This document shows, piece by piece, positions 22,081 to 34,700 of a DNA stretch of 64,000 bases (positions within the stretch are counted from its first letter, which is position 1; every line of letters starts with the position of its first letter). The notes beneath the pieces were generated by a model that saw only the letters and a program-made list of their open reading frames with translations, had not been told where the DNA came from and did not search any database. The stretch comes from Chaetoderma sp. LZ-2023a (taxonomy: Eukaryota > Mollusca > Caudofoveata > Chaetodermatida > Chaetodermatidae), in assembly GCA_034401795.1 (NCBI GenBank), contig CM067374.1, forward strand, positions 139,218,508-139,282,507, in the 5' to 3' direction. Both the position numbers and the translations under genes were made by a program.

Positions 22081-22462
22081 AGTATCCTTGATGATGTATG
22101 ACTGTAACAGCTGGGCAGCTCGAAAGGCAGCACTAGACAAACTCGACGCCTGCCACCGCAAACACCTACGCACCATCCCTGGACACCGATGGCCAGACAG
22201 CGCAATTTCCAACGATGCACTATACAAGATGTGTAATACGTCACCGCTGTCTGTAAAAGTCACACGGCAAAGATGGTCTAAGGATGCCAGACGAGACACC
22301 AGCACAGAGATCCTTGGAATTCTCCCTACTCGGAGCCAGCAAATACAAAGCCAGGAGAGGACGTCATTGCATAAATCTGCTAAACGTACTACGAGGTGGC
22401 CTCAAGAAAACAGGACTTGGTACACTCAAGTCAAGAAGGGACCTGAGGAAGCTAAGGACTGA
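22081..22462 (+). pseudogene. LINE C-terminal tail
   Basis: A 124-codon frame beginning MMMYDCNSWAARKAALDKLD, with ACHRKHLRTIPGHRWPDSA following. A frame change near 22,284 continues as MPDETPAQRSLEFSLLGASK. These segments are characteristic of the C-terminal region after the reverse transcriptase in this LINE type; their role is not established. The element peters out about 50-100 bases later without a clear poly(A) tail. Confidence 0.65.
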
Positions 22463-22560
22463 TTGCAGCTGTAGGATGTTTCTACTACTACAGCCGCAGA
22501 ATACAGTAATAATACATAGTTCTTTATCAGCATTTTGCCCCTCAAAATACACAGTTGTCA

Positions 22561-22971
22561 CATTTTAAGCAACAACCAAAATTGGCAGTCATTTGACCAA
22601 CATTTGTAACCTCTGGGGAATTACTCGACTGCTTTGCATCTATGTATGGATTTGTAAAAGGCCACTATAAGGAACATTTTAAGTGATCGGTCATTACTCT
22701 AGCTTATGTAGATGCGAAGTTATGTTCATTTAATTTTTATACCAGGGAAATGCATTTTCCCACTATTTTTAAATATGGACATTCTCTCAGTTGTCATAGT
22801 AACAACGTTTCATGAAATACATGAGCACTGGCCTTTTATATTTTTATATGTTAATATCAACACAATCCTTTATTAGCACTCTGTCAGTTAAAACAATGCA
22901 CTGTTGTCCGATTTTAACTCTTTAATGTCTAAATTTGGTCAAGAAAATCAAAATATTCCCTTATTGAATGT
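22561..22971. other. No gene recognised; AT-rich flank of the LINE
   Basis: AT-rich sequence without open frames of note. A stretch near 22,515-22,565 (TTTATCAGCA...GTTGTC) weakly resembles 22,868-22,920, suggesting an old duplication. Confidence 0.3.
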
Positions 22972-23094
22972 CCATTGGCAGGCCATGAGAAGACTATTTT
23001 TGAGGATTTACCGCTGGAATGGCTGGCTCGGTTACCAAGCCAGTCATTCCAGTGGTAAATCTTCAAAAATAGTCTTCACTCTGCCAACAAATGG
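22972..23094. repeat. Foldback (MITE-like) hairpin element, family 2 copy 1
   Basis: An inverted repeat of about 122 bases: the left arm begins CCATTGGCAG and the right arm ends CTGCCAACAAATGG. The tip is CTGGCTCGGTTACCAAGCCAG. Most of the two arms pair with few mismatches. A related hairpin lies at 31,632-31,750, so this is a dispersed element rather than chance. Confidence 0.75.
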
Positions 23095-23269
23095 TCATGC
23101 AAAATGAGCACTGTTTGGGGCCGGTTATGGCCAGATTCGGATGAAAGCGTTAAGCAGCGGACACAGTTGGCAACCTTTTGACCTCTACTGACCTAATTAC
23201 TTGACTGAATACCTGTAGCCTATGTCCTATAGGTAATGGTAGAGGAGCATAAGAGCAACAGTTTGAGTG

Positions 23270-23545
23270 GTTGATGACGGATATCGATAAAACCTGATTA
23301 TTGGTGAACCGATGTCAGTAAGATTTGTGGCGGATATACTAGTGATAGGTATCGACATCATAATGGAGACAGAATTTGCCCAAATTGGTTTGGGTTATGT
23401 AAGAACATCTTAACCCCGTCCGCCCTTAGAATTGTAAATCGCTTCTAATAAGGTATTGATGAACGGATATCGATAAACCCAGAGGAGGGACACCCTAGGT
23501 AAAACTCTCGACATCATAACAGAGCGAGATATTCGATTCACCCTG
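23270..23545. repeat. Imperfect duplication of about 180 bp
   Basis: ACGGATATCGATAAA occurs near 23,277 and again near 23,463. TCGACATCATAA follows each time (about 23,351 and 23,509). The sequence between is only partly alike. No coding potential. Confidence 0.5.
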
Positions 23546-23654
23546 GTAGCTTTTTGTAGGGTGTCCACCTCTATGTTGCTTCTCTATTATTGTTCAATTG
23601 ATCCTGATAAAACTTGAGGGATGTTTTAATGGTAGTCATCGATACAATAAAGGA

Positions 23655-23965
23655 GCCTGGGGTGGGGGGGGGGAGATGGCGAGAGTGAGAGAGATAGTGG
23701 GAGAGACAGAGGGAGGGAGAGAAGAAGGGATAGAGGGCGGAAGCGAGCGAGATATGGAAGGGGGAGGGGGGGGGGTCTGAGAGAGGGGGCCGAGAAAGAT
23801 GGATGGCTTTTGAGAGGGAGAGAGGGAGGAAGAGAGCGAGAGAGGGGTGGAGGATGAGAGAGAAAGAGGGAGTGAGTAACTGAGGGAGGCAAGGAGGGCG
23901 GGGGTGGACGGAGGGATGAGGGAGGGAGACAGCGATTTAGAGGGAGGGATGATGACGGATTGAGT
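23655..23965. repeat. Purine-rich (GA) low-complexity tract
   Basis: About 310 bases in which the plus strand is almost all A and G, with G runs of up to ten. It lies about 0.8-1.1 kb upstream of the predicted start of the methyltransferase gene. Such strand-asymmetric tracts can form triplex or quadruplex DNA; that is inferred. Confidence 0.9.
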
Positions 23966-24065
23966 GGAGGGAGCCAGGCGTGGGCGTGGGAGACATTTGG
24001 TCGACAGACAGATGGGAAAATAGACATACATATTCCTTGGCTAGTCGCAATTACCCATTACTTAT

Positions 24066-24206
24066 AGTGGTGGTGGTGGTGGTGGCGGTGGCGGCGGCGG
24101 CGGCGGCGGCGATGGTGGTGGTGGTGGTGGTGGTGGTCGTGGTGGTGGTGGCGGCGGCGGCGGCGGCGGCAGCGGGGGCGGCGGCGGCGGTGGTGGTGGT
24201 GGTTCT
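24066..24206. repeat. (GGT/GGC)n microsatellite
   Basis: Alternating blocks of GGT and GGC triplets on the plus strand, about 140 bases. Open frames reading Val/Ala, Gly or His across it are repeat artefacts. It ends about 500 bases upstream of the gene's TATA box. Confidence 0.9.
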
Positions 24207-24671
24207 GGCGTTGTTGTTGGTAGGGTATAGACTGTATCACCGGCCCGTGCTATTTTCCCATAGAGCTAGATCACGAGGGTGTTATTGTCGTCGTGCCATG
24301 AATATGCCTACCTTAGTGATACTGTTTGTATACAGATATATCTATCTGGCGCATAAAGTCCTATATATTCGTGATTGACCTGAGGACATGGTAGAGATTA
24401 TGCACAGAACGATGCTGTGCAGTGCATTACACCGTCTTAATGTTTTGTAATCCTAGCACTTCAAATTAAGACTATCTCGTCATAAACTTTGGTACAGATT
24501 GTGTGAAGGAGCTGATTGAAAGTCGATGCTAGCGTTGACATCAACCGTTCTAACTCAAGCTATTCCACAAATACCCATCACTATATGGAAAACATCAAGC
24601 AGTAAACTTCTGTCTTCAATGTGTATTATTTTATATGGGTTAATACCGGGAGCGGTCAGTTAACCTTGTTA

Positions 24672-24740
24672 ATTGGTCCTATATTACACCGCGGCGTGCC
24701 TATAAAGTAGCCAAAGTCATATACACAAGCTAGTTCATTG
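24672..24740 (+). promoter_or_regulatory. Core promoter of the methyltransferase gene
   Basis: An inverted CCAAT box (ATTGG, 24,672-24,676) lies 24 bases before TATAAAG (24,701-24,707). A TTCATTG initiator-like sequence (about 24,734-24,740) sits 30 bases after the TATA box, and the ATG of exon 1 follows at 24,777. That would give a 5' untranslated region of about 40 bases. The spacing fits a classical TATA promoter. Confidence 0.6.
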
Positions 24741-24776
24741 CATTAATTTCGTTGATGCTAACTAGATAACGCCAAG

Positions 24777-24792
24777 ATGCCAGCACCAAAAG
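24777..24792 (+). CDS. BHMT-like exon 1 (start codon)
   Basis: ATGCCAGCACCAAAAG, five codons plus one base, followed by the donor GTACGT. The leftover G joins exon 2 to give Asp6 in frame. Chosen as the start because it follows the TATA promoter at the right distance and its phase fits exactly. Such a short exon is the least certain part of the model. Confidence 0.65.
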
Positions 24793-27700
24793 GTACGTGT
24801 AAGCTGTTTTAGAATATAGCTGAATCTCCTTCATTGAGAGTCTATCTTGGGTAAACTTAGCCGCAGTATTTTAATGGCATTCTGTGATAGGACTAAGCTT
24901 AGTACGGAGTTTTCTCTATCTTTAAGGCGAACTCTTTAGTAACATTCTGGTTTGGTTCACGCTCTGTAATGGCACCGTAGGTTTGTCCAAGACAGACTGC
25001 CGTTATAAAGTGTTCACCTTGCACCTATAGAGCAGAATAGACTGCCCTTACTGAGATGGTCGTGGAACATACTCTCATGATCACGTCAGCTTATCGTGTG
25101 ATTTTAATTGCTGTGGCAATTTAAATATTCTGGTCACTATATATTCCAATGGTTCATAGCTGCATATATCTGGCTAAAATTAATGGGACTAAACCTATTT
25201 CTTTCTCTCCTCATGTAGAATAAAGTCAGAAATCACGCTCTGCCATGCAATTCTATTGTTTAATCAGTTGTCACACTTTCCTCCGCAATGTCTCTCTTAG
25301 TCATCTCATTTTCCTTGTGGCTCCCATGATATTTTGTTTCTCGTTTCCTTATCATTGAAAGATCCATTTCTAGCTATATCTGTCTATTTCTAGATAAGCC
25401 CCGCCCAGCTTTTACTCGTCTTCTAAGCAATTTTAAATTTGAAACCTGAATTCCCAGAACCTAAATTTCAGGTAATTATACAGGTAAACTTACGAATATT
25501 TTCAAATTTGGCTAGGTGATGTTGCTGCCATAGTTTAAAATTTGTCGACAAAATTATTTTTAAATTGTGCATTTATCAAAAACAAGCAAGTCAATTCATC
25601 GAGCTACATGACCGAAATTTAATACGCCATTATGACTGTGACGTCAGACTAGATGTGACTGTAATTGATTATAACAATATATACTTCAGTGACAGATCGG
25701 ATCCCTCCATTTCACCTCACATACACTTGCATCTTCCTTGCTTCATATGCTCGATGATGTTGACTTGCGGTTCTTCTTCTTTTCCTAGGGCCGGTAACGT
25801 GTAACATCGTCCACTGCTGGTCAGAATGTGTTCTTCTTTGCCTCAGGCCGGTAACATGTAACATCGTCCACTGCTGGTCAGAATGTGTTGATCTTTTCCT
25901 CGGGCTGGTAACATGTAACATCGTCCACTGCTGGTCAGAATGTGTTGATCTTTTCCTCAGGCCAGTAACATGTAACATCGTCCACTGCTGGTCAGAATGT
26001 GTTGATCTTTTCTTCGGGCCGGTAACATGTAACATCGTCCACAGCTGGTCAGAATGTGTTCTTCTTTTCCTCGGGCCGGTAACATGTGACATCGTCCACT
26101 GCTGGTCAGAATGTGTAGATCTTTTCCTAGGGCTGGTAACATGTAACATCGTCCACTGCTGGACAGAATGTGTTGATCTTTTCCTCGGGCCGGTAACATG
26201 TAACATCGTCCACTGCTGGACGGAATGTGTTCTTCTTTGCCTCAGGCCGGTAACATGTAACATCGTCCACTGTTGGTCCGAATGTGTTGATCTTTTCCTT
26301 GGGCCGGTAACATGTAACATCGTCCACTGCTGGTCAGAATGTGTTGATCTTTTCCTCAGGCCGGTAACATGTAACATCGTCCACTGCTGTTCAGAATTTG
26401 TTGATCCTTTCCTCGGACCGGTAACATGTAACATCGTCCACTGCCGGTCAGAATTTGTTGATCTTTTCCTCGGGCCGGTAACATGTGACATCGTCCACTG
26501 CTGGTCAGAATGTGTTGATCTTTTCCTCGGACTGGTAACATGTAACATCGTCCACTGCTGGTCAGAATGTGTTGATCTTTTCCTCGGGACGGTAACATGT
26601 AACATCGTCCACTGCTGGTCAGAATGTGTTCTTCTTTTCCTCGGGCCGGTAACATGTAGCATCGTCCACTGCTGGTCAGAATGTGTTCTTCTTTGCCTCA
26701 GGCCGGTAACATGTAACATCGTCCACGGCCGGTCAGAATGTTTTGATCTTTTCCTCGGGCCGGTAACATGTAATATCATCCACTGCTGGTCAGAATGTGT
26801 TGAACTTTTCCTTAGGCTGGTAACATGTAACATCGTCCACTGCTGGTCAGAATTTGTTGATCTTTTCCTCGGGCCGGTAACATGTAACATCGTACACTGC
26901 TGGTCAGAATTTTTTTGATCTTTTCCTCGGGCCGGTAACATGTAACATCATCCACTGCTGGTCAGAATGTGTTGAGCTTTTCCTTAGGCTGGTAACATGT
27001 AACATCGTCCACTGCTGGTCAGAATTTGTTGATCTTTTCCTCGGGCCGGTAACATGTAACATCGTACACTGCTGGTCAGAATTTTTTTGATCTTTTCCTC
27101 GGGCCGGTAACATGTAACATCGTCCACTGCTGGTCAGAATTTGTTGATCGTTTCCTCGGGCCGGTAACATGTGACATCGTCCACTGCTGGTCAGAATTTG
27201 TTGATCTCTTCCTCGGACTGGTAACATGTAACACCGTCCACTGCTGGTCAGAATGTGTTGATTTTTTCCTCGGGCCGGTAACATGTAACATCGTCCACTG
27301 CTGGTCAGAATGTGTTTTTCTTTTCCTCGGGCCGGTGACATGTAACATTGTCCACGGCTGGTCAGAATGTGTTCTTCTTTGCCTCAGGCCGGTAACATGT
27401 AGCATCGTCCACTGCTGGTCAGAATTTGATGGTCTTTTCCTCGGGCCAGTAACGTGTAACATCGTCCACTGCTGGTCAGAATTTGTTGATCTTTTCCTCG
27501 GGCCGATAACATGTAACATCGTCCACTGCTGGTCAGAATTTGGTGATCTTTTCCTCGGGCCGGTAACATGTAACATCGTCCACTGCTGGTCAGAATTTGT
27601 TCTTCTTTTCCTCGGGCCGGTAACATGTAACATCGTCCACTGCTGGTCAGATGTTGTTGATAGCAGTGAAAGAAGAGTCACCAGATAAATACTCCGCACA

Positions 27701-28688
27701 TGTTGTATACTTTCTGTACTAACATCTCATCGCATTCCGACCTGGTATCTAGCCTTGAGACTAGGGATCTTCTCTATGACTCGATCATGCTGGCCAGTAG
27801 AGAGTAATTCTCATGTTTATATTCCGTTCTTTGTTGTGTTAGCAGATAGTCACACTCGGCTGTATTCACATTACTAATTCATTCATTTCTTCTTTTCATA
27901 TAATTTCTAGCATTGTTCTGCCCCTTAGAAAGCCATTTCTGATTAGATTTAGCATTTCCGGTGCTTGATTATTCTGGCACAGGAAGTAGCCTAGCTTCCT
28001 TTACTCCCGGTGGCTTGATTACTTTGGCCCTGGGAATACTCCTAATACTCATAGACCATCTGTCTATCCATAAAGTCAGACAACAGTACAAACTTTATCT
28101 CCGCAGATTTTCAGAAATTTATGCGCGAGAATGGATCGGTGTTGATCGCGGAAGGATATTTGTTTGAGTTGGAGAGACGCGGTTATCTAAGTGCTGGTGC
28201 ATTTGTACCGGATATAGTTCTTGACCGGCCGGATATTGTCAGAGGCATGCAGGAGGAGTTCGTACATTCTGGAAGTGACGTTGTCCTTGCTCTTACGGTA
28301 CGTAATAGATAGTAAACCAATGGTTTATTTAAGGGTACGTATGCATGGTACCTTCGCGGCTGATCCCATGCGTTACTAGCCACTCACGCACAGGAGCGGA
28401 TCAGGTGTTTGGCTTGGTTATTAAGCCGAGAAAAGCATGAAAGGGCTTGTGTGTGGGTCCTGTGAGTTCCCCCACCCCGGAATAAACTAAAGTCTAGTTG
28501 TTCTGAGAAGAGATTGCCGCAATCTGAATTATAGATAACAACTTATCAGCGGTATTATATGAGACCTAAGAATTTTTCCCGCCCTTCACTATCGCAGAGG
28601 TGAACGATGCAAAGGCGTCGTACACCTTCTATTCAATATCAATCGACGGAATCCGGTCAGTAATAGGCCAAACTGCATCATTAAACCT

Positions 28689-28727
<39 letters not shown>

Positions 28728-31700
28728 GTAGTGGTGGTGGTGGTGGTGGTGGTGGTGGTGGTGGTGGTGGTGATGGTGGTGGTGGTGGTGGTGGTGATGG
28801 TGGTGGTGGTGGTGGTGGTGGTGGTGGTGATGGCGTCGGCGACGGCGACGACGATGACCACGGCGACGATGGCCATGATGATGAAATCACATCATAGAAA
28901 CTGGAAAATAAATCAAAGCAGTCAGATAAAGTATCAAAATACGACCAAAATCCGCGGAATAGTAAGACAAAATCTGAACAAATCTTGCCCCTCACCATTT
29001 CGAAAACAGTCTGACGTCTATCTCTATGACGTTGCATTTCTGAGTTGAACAAAAGTGTTATTTGCCACGCACGCGGACGCGCATGCGCGCAGAGTGATTA
29101 CAGTTGTCTGGCGAAACTTTGTGGTGCGACCACCAACCACTTGAGCACAATTACAAACCATTTGCACATATGACATAATGGAGCATGAAATCAGTTTTCC
29201 CTGTACTTCAACATATATAAAACACTGTTACTCGCAAGTTATAAACTTGCACCAATGAAATCCTTAATTTTTTGTTACGGACACGAGATTATCGTCCATG
29301 AAATTACAAAATATTTAGTACTACCTTTCAATGATATTTGATGTTTGATATTGCTTAAATAGTATGTTAGCTACGAATACTAGTCTTTGCATTGCTCTGA
29401 TTGAATGGGTATTTTCTTAGATATACACACATTTGCAAACCGTACAAAATTTAACGACTGTTTTAGTTTGCAACATTATCCGGAATCGAAATAAAAAAAT
29501 GAAAGTGGTCCAATACTCCGTTATTCGCCACTAGATATTGAATGGATTAACACATGACAGACCACTATTGTAAGTGACATTTCCACTTTATCCATCCATC
29601 CTATGACGTCATAATCAACTACGTGACGTGTTAAATGACATCATTATGAATGACGTAAAGAATGACGTAGGTAAGTACGTCACGAACGTATATTTGAAGA
29701 CGGACTATGCGTTGTTGTACGAATTGTATGTCTTTACTATTTAATAAATACTCTATTTTGAAACTAATTTGACTGGGCGCGGTTGGAATACAAAATATTC
29801 AACAGCTTACCTGTATAGTTTTCAGGAAATTGATAGTTAGGGCATTCGGGGATCGATCAATTCCAACACGGTGAGGTGTGGGACGAGCTTAGCTAATGAT
29901 GGGCGGGGCATAGCTAAATCTGGAAAGGTTGTTTTGCCGTAGGTATATCATTAAATTCAATGGTAAATAGTGGAAGTATCTCAACTTTGGATAAACCAAC
30001 CATGGAGTGAGCATTTCACAGTCAGTGGGAATGATGTCTCCTGTGGATATTTCTGAAACATACGGGGTTGGAAACATAACATATGGTGCCACAAAGAAAT
30101 TATTCTGCCCCCTGAGTACCCCTCTATTCACACACATTAAGGGTGATGTACATATTTCAGTGACGTATTCATTCAATCATCAGTATTATGGTCACCGAGA
30201 GAAATTGAAACTGGTTGGACGGGAGGCGGAAGTGGAGACAATGAACCGCCGTGCATTGCAAATCGCGCGCGAAGTTGCTACTGAAACGGGAACGTTAATG
30301 GCTGGTAATCTGTGTAATACAACACTATATGACCCACTCAAACCCGAGGCAATAGAAGGAACCAAAGCTATATTCAAGGTAAGCACCTGTGTAATACAAC
30401 ACTATATGACTCGCTCAATCCCGAGACAATTGTAGGAACTATATATATATATATATGGTAAGACTACATTTAGTGCTTAGAAGCTGAATGGCAGCTACAT
30501 TTCGTTAAACACACTTAAGTGTACTAATAAAAAAGAGAGCAAATTCCCTCTTTAGAAGGAATTAATGAAACTTCACTAAGACTTCACTTAATTTTTCTGC
30601 GTCTAGTGGGCGAATGGTTGGAGGAGAGTGCAGGTGTCAAGTTATCGCATGTGGAATGAAGCACATGAGATGTTGGTATAGCCTGAGCGCCAGTCACAGA
30701 AAACCTAACTGATCGTGCCACAACAGTGGAACAATAGCATCAATTCGCTTTTCCAGAGTAACCATTATCATCTGACGTCATATGACGTCATAATCAGCTA
30801 CGCCGCGTGTAGGATGACGTCATAATCATTACGTCATAAATGATTCTATTAGGCCCGTATTCAAACTCTTTATAGTCTGACACGTTGTAAGAATTGTATG
30901 TCTCTACCATTTAATAAACATGCTGATAGGCAGCAACAGCACCCAGTCGAATAAGTTTCAAAATATTCTTACAGCTTACCTGTATAATTTTCTGGAAATT
31001 GATAGTCAGGGAGTTTAGAGATCGATCGATCCCAACACGGACGAGGTGTAGGTGGGGATTAGCTGGAAATGGGCGGGGCATAGCTAAAAATGGAAACGCC
31101 CATTAAGAGGTATACATTAAGTGGTTTTAGCACTTTAGAATGTCATTGCAAGGCGGAATCCAAGCATATTGTAATGCATCATACGTGTTATATGCATGCT
31201 CCTAAATAGTATATACGTACTGTTACTACGTAGTTCTAACTTAAAGCTGAGAAAGATAAGAATATGACAACAATTTCTGCCTTCATACTAACGTAGATTT
31301 CACTCGTGCCACCTTCTTTCATGCTGATAAATATCTCCCGCAGAAACGTAACCAGTCTTGGGCCAACAGCACATCAAAGAGCTGAAAATGTTATTCATAT
31401 CAACTTAGTCTTTGATGTTCACGTTTCCATGCCAGGTCAAGAAAGGGCATTAAAAAAATTTCCTATTGAAATGTACAATTATAGTTTTCTGTTGTCCTGT
31501 AAATAGACATTCCTCAAGACCATTGCAGAGGTCGTTTTGGCCGTCTTAAAGGTTTAGGTTATTGCAGAGGCAGTTTGGGCCGGCTTAATCAATTAATTGT
31601 CAGGAAACCTAAGTTTTTGTTTCGTCACTGCCCGTTTGCAGGCCAAGAGATTATTTTTGAACTTTTTCCTCTGGAATGACTGTCTCGGTTACCGAGCCAG

Positions 31701-34700
31701 TCATTCTAGTGGCGAATTTCAGAAATAATCTTCTCTTCGCTAGCAAGTGGACGTCCCTCAAGACATTCCTCAAGACCACTGCAGATGACATTTTGGGCGG
31801 CTCTGCCTTTACAGGGTTAAGTTTGCACAGGAAGGGAAAAAGCAATGTGAAATCTAAAGATTGTATTAAGAACGTGTTGACCCTGAATACCTTGATATTG
31901 AATATGAATTAATTAGAGGCACCCTGTTGTACTCCATTGATGGGATGAGGTGATCCGGAACCTAGCTTTATTTTGATATGCTATATGCCTATACTAGCTA
32001 GCAGTTTGTTGCAATGAGCTTGGCTGACTGCGAAATAACACCATAGAATCCCTATTTGAAAACAATAAAATTGCCACCATGTTTTTTATGTTTAGCACAA
32101 GTCTAAACATTGTACATTGTACTTTAGGATGATAGCCGATGTCGTCCAGCATCCAGAATGCAGAGCATCATATTCTTGTCATTAGCATAGATGTAGCTAT
32201 ATAATATATTATATAGAAATAATAAGGAAAAACATTGTTAGATTTCGACTTAACAAAAGTTAGTCCAGCTCCAGGCAAACTGGAAAAGAAGCAAGAATTA
32301 TTTAAAAGAAATCTCACCTTATCGTATACTAACCATTCATGTGATAGAATTTGCAATCCATAATCCATTCCTGTCATTTTAGCTTTTTATCAATCCGACA
32401 ACGAAAGATATTCAGACTTTAGTAGCTAAATGTTGATATGTTGATACATTTCTACAGCATATGATAGCTGTCATGATTTACTTTTCACACAATCAGAAAA
32501 AAACCCTAGCGCGCATGCCTCGGTATTTTCGCTCAGTCATAGAGGTGCCAGCTATAGCTTGGCAATGTGGTATAAAAGTAATCGCACACGTAAGCTGCTG
32601 AATATTTTGAACCTAATTTCAGTTGAAGTTGCAGCGACAACTTCCAGTCAAATTAGTTTCAAAATATTTAGCGGGATGAACATTACATAATAACGAATGA
32701 AATGCATGACCGCACACACTATCGTTTGAAGAGACAAAATGGTGTCAATCACTGTTCAACATTTACGCGATATTACGAATCAGATAATTATGATACAGAT
32801 ACGGAAATGTGATAGGATAGGATATGAATGAAATGGAATCTATAAACCATAATCTATCGGTACAATACAGCATTTGAAATGAGATTAGCAGCGCTTTAAA
32901 AAGTACATTAGGGGTGGTGCTGGAAGTTTGGGGCCCAGGAGGCGATACTCTTTTCTTTATATAAATTCTAGCACGTACTCCGTACACTTAATGTAATGAT
33001 AATAACTACTGTAAGCGCACCATTCACTTCCATTTACAGGAAGGTGTAGAATGGGCTGCGTCGGAGGGTGCAGACTTTATTGTAGCAGAGACGTTCAGTA
33101 GTTTTAAAGAAGCCGAACTCGCTCTTGATGCGATAAAGCAATACGGAGAAGGTAAATACCCATGTACCCACAACAATAAGCACGACATGTATCATCCTAG
33201 CAACAAATACCATGTCACTGGCCATCATGGTATCATCGTGGCTACGTCACACATCACCATGGTAGCCATCAACATGATGTTGTCGCACTCAACAATGTAA
33301 CATGGAGACAATTCACAAGACCGGTGGCATTTTTTGATAGTTATTTCGATTGGTTTTCAGGGTTACCAGCCGTGGTTACTATGATTCCTCATGGTAGCGA
33401 TCACACGACTGAGAAGATTCCGTTCCCCGACGCGATGCGCCGTCTAGAGGAGCAAGGCGCAGCTGTTGTGGGTTTAAACTGTTCTCGTGGACCACGCACT
33501 ATGATGCCTGTTATCCGGGAGATCAAACGCGCGTGCAAGGTGAGACATAGGCCAATCATTCACTAACTATAAGAACATATGCGATCAGATAGCTGTTGAG
33601 GCTTGTTCACCAATGTTGACGTCATCATGATCGTCCAAGACGCTACAATATATTATCAGTTGATATTTTACTCACTCAACAGAAACCAAATTTGACTTGC
33701 GATGATTATGCTAGATGACTGTGTTATGCCTCCCATCAATTGGACACACATGCATTTATATTGTATGTGGTCACTTGCATCAAGTTTCGCACTTGCACAC
33801 TCAATGTGGCCTATGCACAGAACATAAATCAAAGATATACACCGCTTCAATAAGAAAAATGCTATTACCCCTGAAAACACAGGTAATTGGTCAAGTATTG
33901 AACAAATAACAGACCATTTGGCACCATACTGGCCTATAAAACTGCGTTATTGAAGTACAGTCTTATTATCGTCAGGAATGTATATTTTGTACATGGGTAA
34001 AGCGTCATAACGTTTCAACAATCTGTTTAACATGTTCAACCGTTATGCACCACCACCATCACCATCACCACCTCCACCAGCACACCCGTGCCCCATCCCC
34101 ACCCCACCCCCACACACCTGCAAGAATCGTCCGCTAGAATCGTCTAACCTTGATGGCGGTTAAAAAAGGCGATGAGCAGAAAGACAAATTTATGGAGGAG
34201 TAAATTATTCAGAGATCATCATTAGAGAAGATGCGTGAGATGTGACAAGGTTTAAGAGTCTGTGAATTCTTAATCTGACATGTAGCACGATTCTGGTCTT
34301 GAGAGTTCTTTCATTCTGTATTGTTGAACCGTGTGTCTTATCACTCGGTAATTTATCAGCTGTTGATTTTGCCATGGGCTCCTACATGGAATTAAGCATG
34401 GTGAACCACTCTGCTATGGGTTCTTACATGGCATTAATCACGATGAATCACTCTGCCATGGGTTCTTACATGGCATTAAGCACGATGAACGACTCTGTCA
34501 TAGGCTCTTACATGATATTTAGCACGATGAACCACTCTGCCATGGGCTCTTCACGGCATTACGCACGATGAACGACTCTGCTATGGGTTCTTACATGACA
34601 TTAAGCACGATGAACCACTCTGCCATGGGTTCTTATATGGCATTAAGCACGATGAACCACTCTGCCATGGGTTCTTACATGGCATTAAGCACGATGAACG

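Larger units (their letters stand above)
19590..22560 (+). mobile_element. Non-LTR retrotransposon (LINE), degenerate
   Basis: An endonuclease followed by a reverse transcriptase and a C-terminal tail lie in order on the plus strand, but spread over several frames with nonsense codons. The C-terminal part, with its Ala-Ala-Arg-Lys-Ala and Cys-His-Arg-Lys-His-Leu-Arg stretches, resembles LINEs abundant in marine invertebrates. I could not fix the 5' and 3' ends or a target duplication. Confidence 0.8.
31100..33039. other. Remainder of intron 3, no gene recognised
   Basis: Apart from the hairpin and MITE fragment listed separately, this AT-rich stretch holds only short open frames without motifs. 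CATTCCTCAAGACC(A)TGCAGA-like segments at about 31,510 and 31,770 suggest a duplicated flank of the hairpin. Confidence 0.4.

Noticed and set aside
21655..22305. 216-codon minus ORF opposite the LINE
   Set aside because: It is the complement of the reverse transcriptase and tail, which are recognisable on the plus strand.
23598..24378. ORFs in the GA-rich and GGT/GGC tracts on both strands
   Set aside because: Low-complexity translations (poly-Ser/Pro/Leu, poly-Val/Ala, poly-His) arising from simple repeats.
25712..27699. Minus-strand ORFs of 409 and 207 codons in the 57-bp array
   Set aside because: Same cause: 57 bases are 19 codons. No promoter, domain or splice signal supports an antisense gene.
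27961..28312. Continuous ORFs around exon 2 as separate genes
   Set aside because: They run through the splice sites of exon 2. The family match begins after the AG at 28,106 and ends at the donor 28,298.
28589..29052. ORFs of about 95-121 codons over the GAT/GGT repeat
   Set aside because: Simple-repeat translations in an intron.
29597..31095. Copies A and B as promoters of an unknown gene because of their CRE motifs
   Set aside because: They belong to a repeated element family and no separate gene lies downstream.
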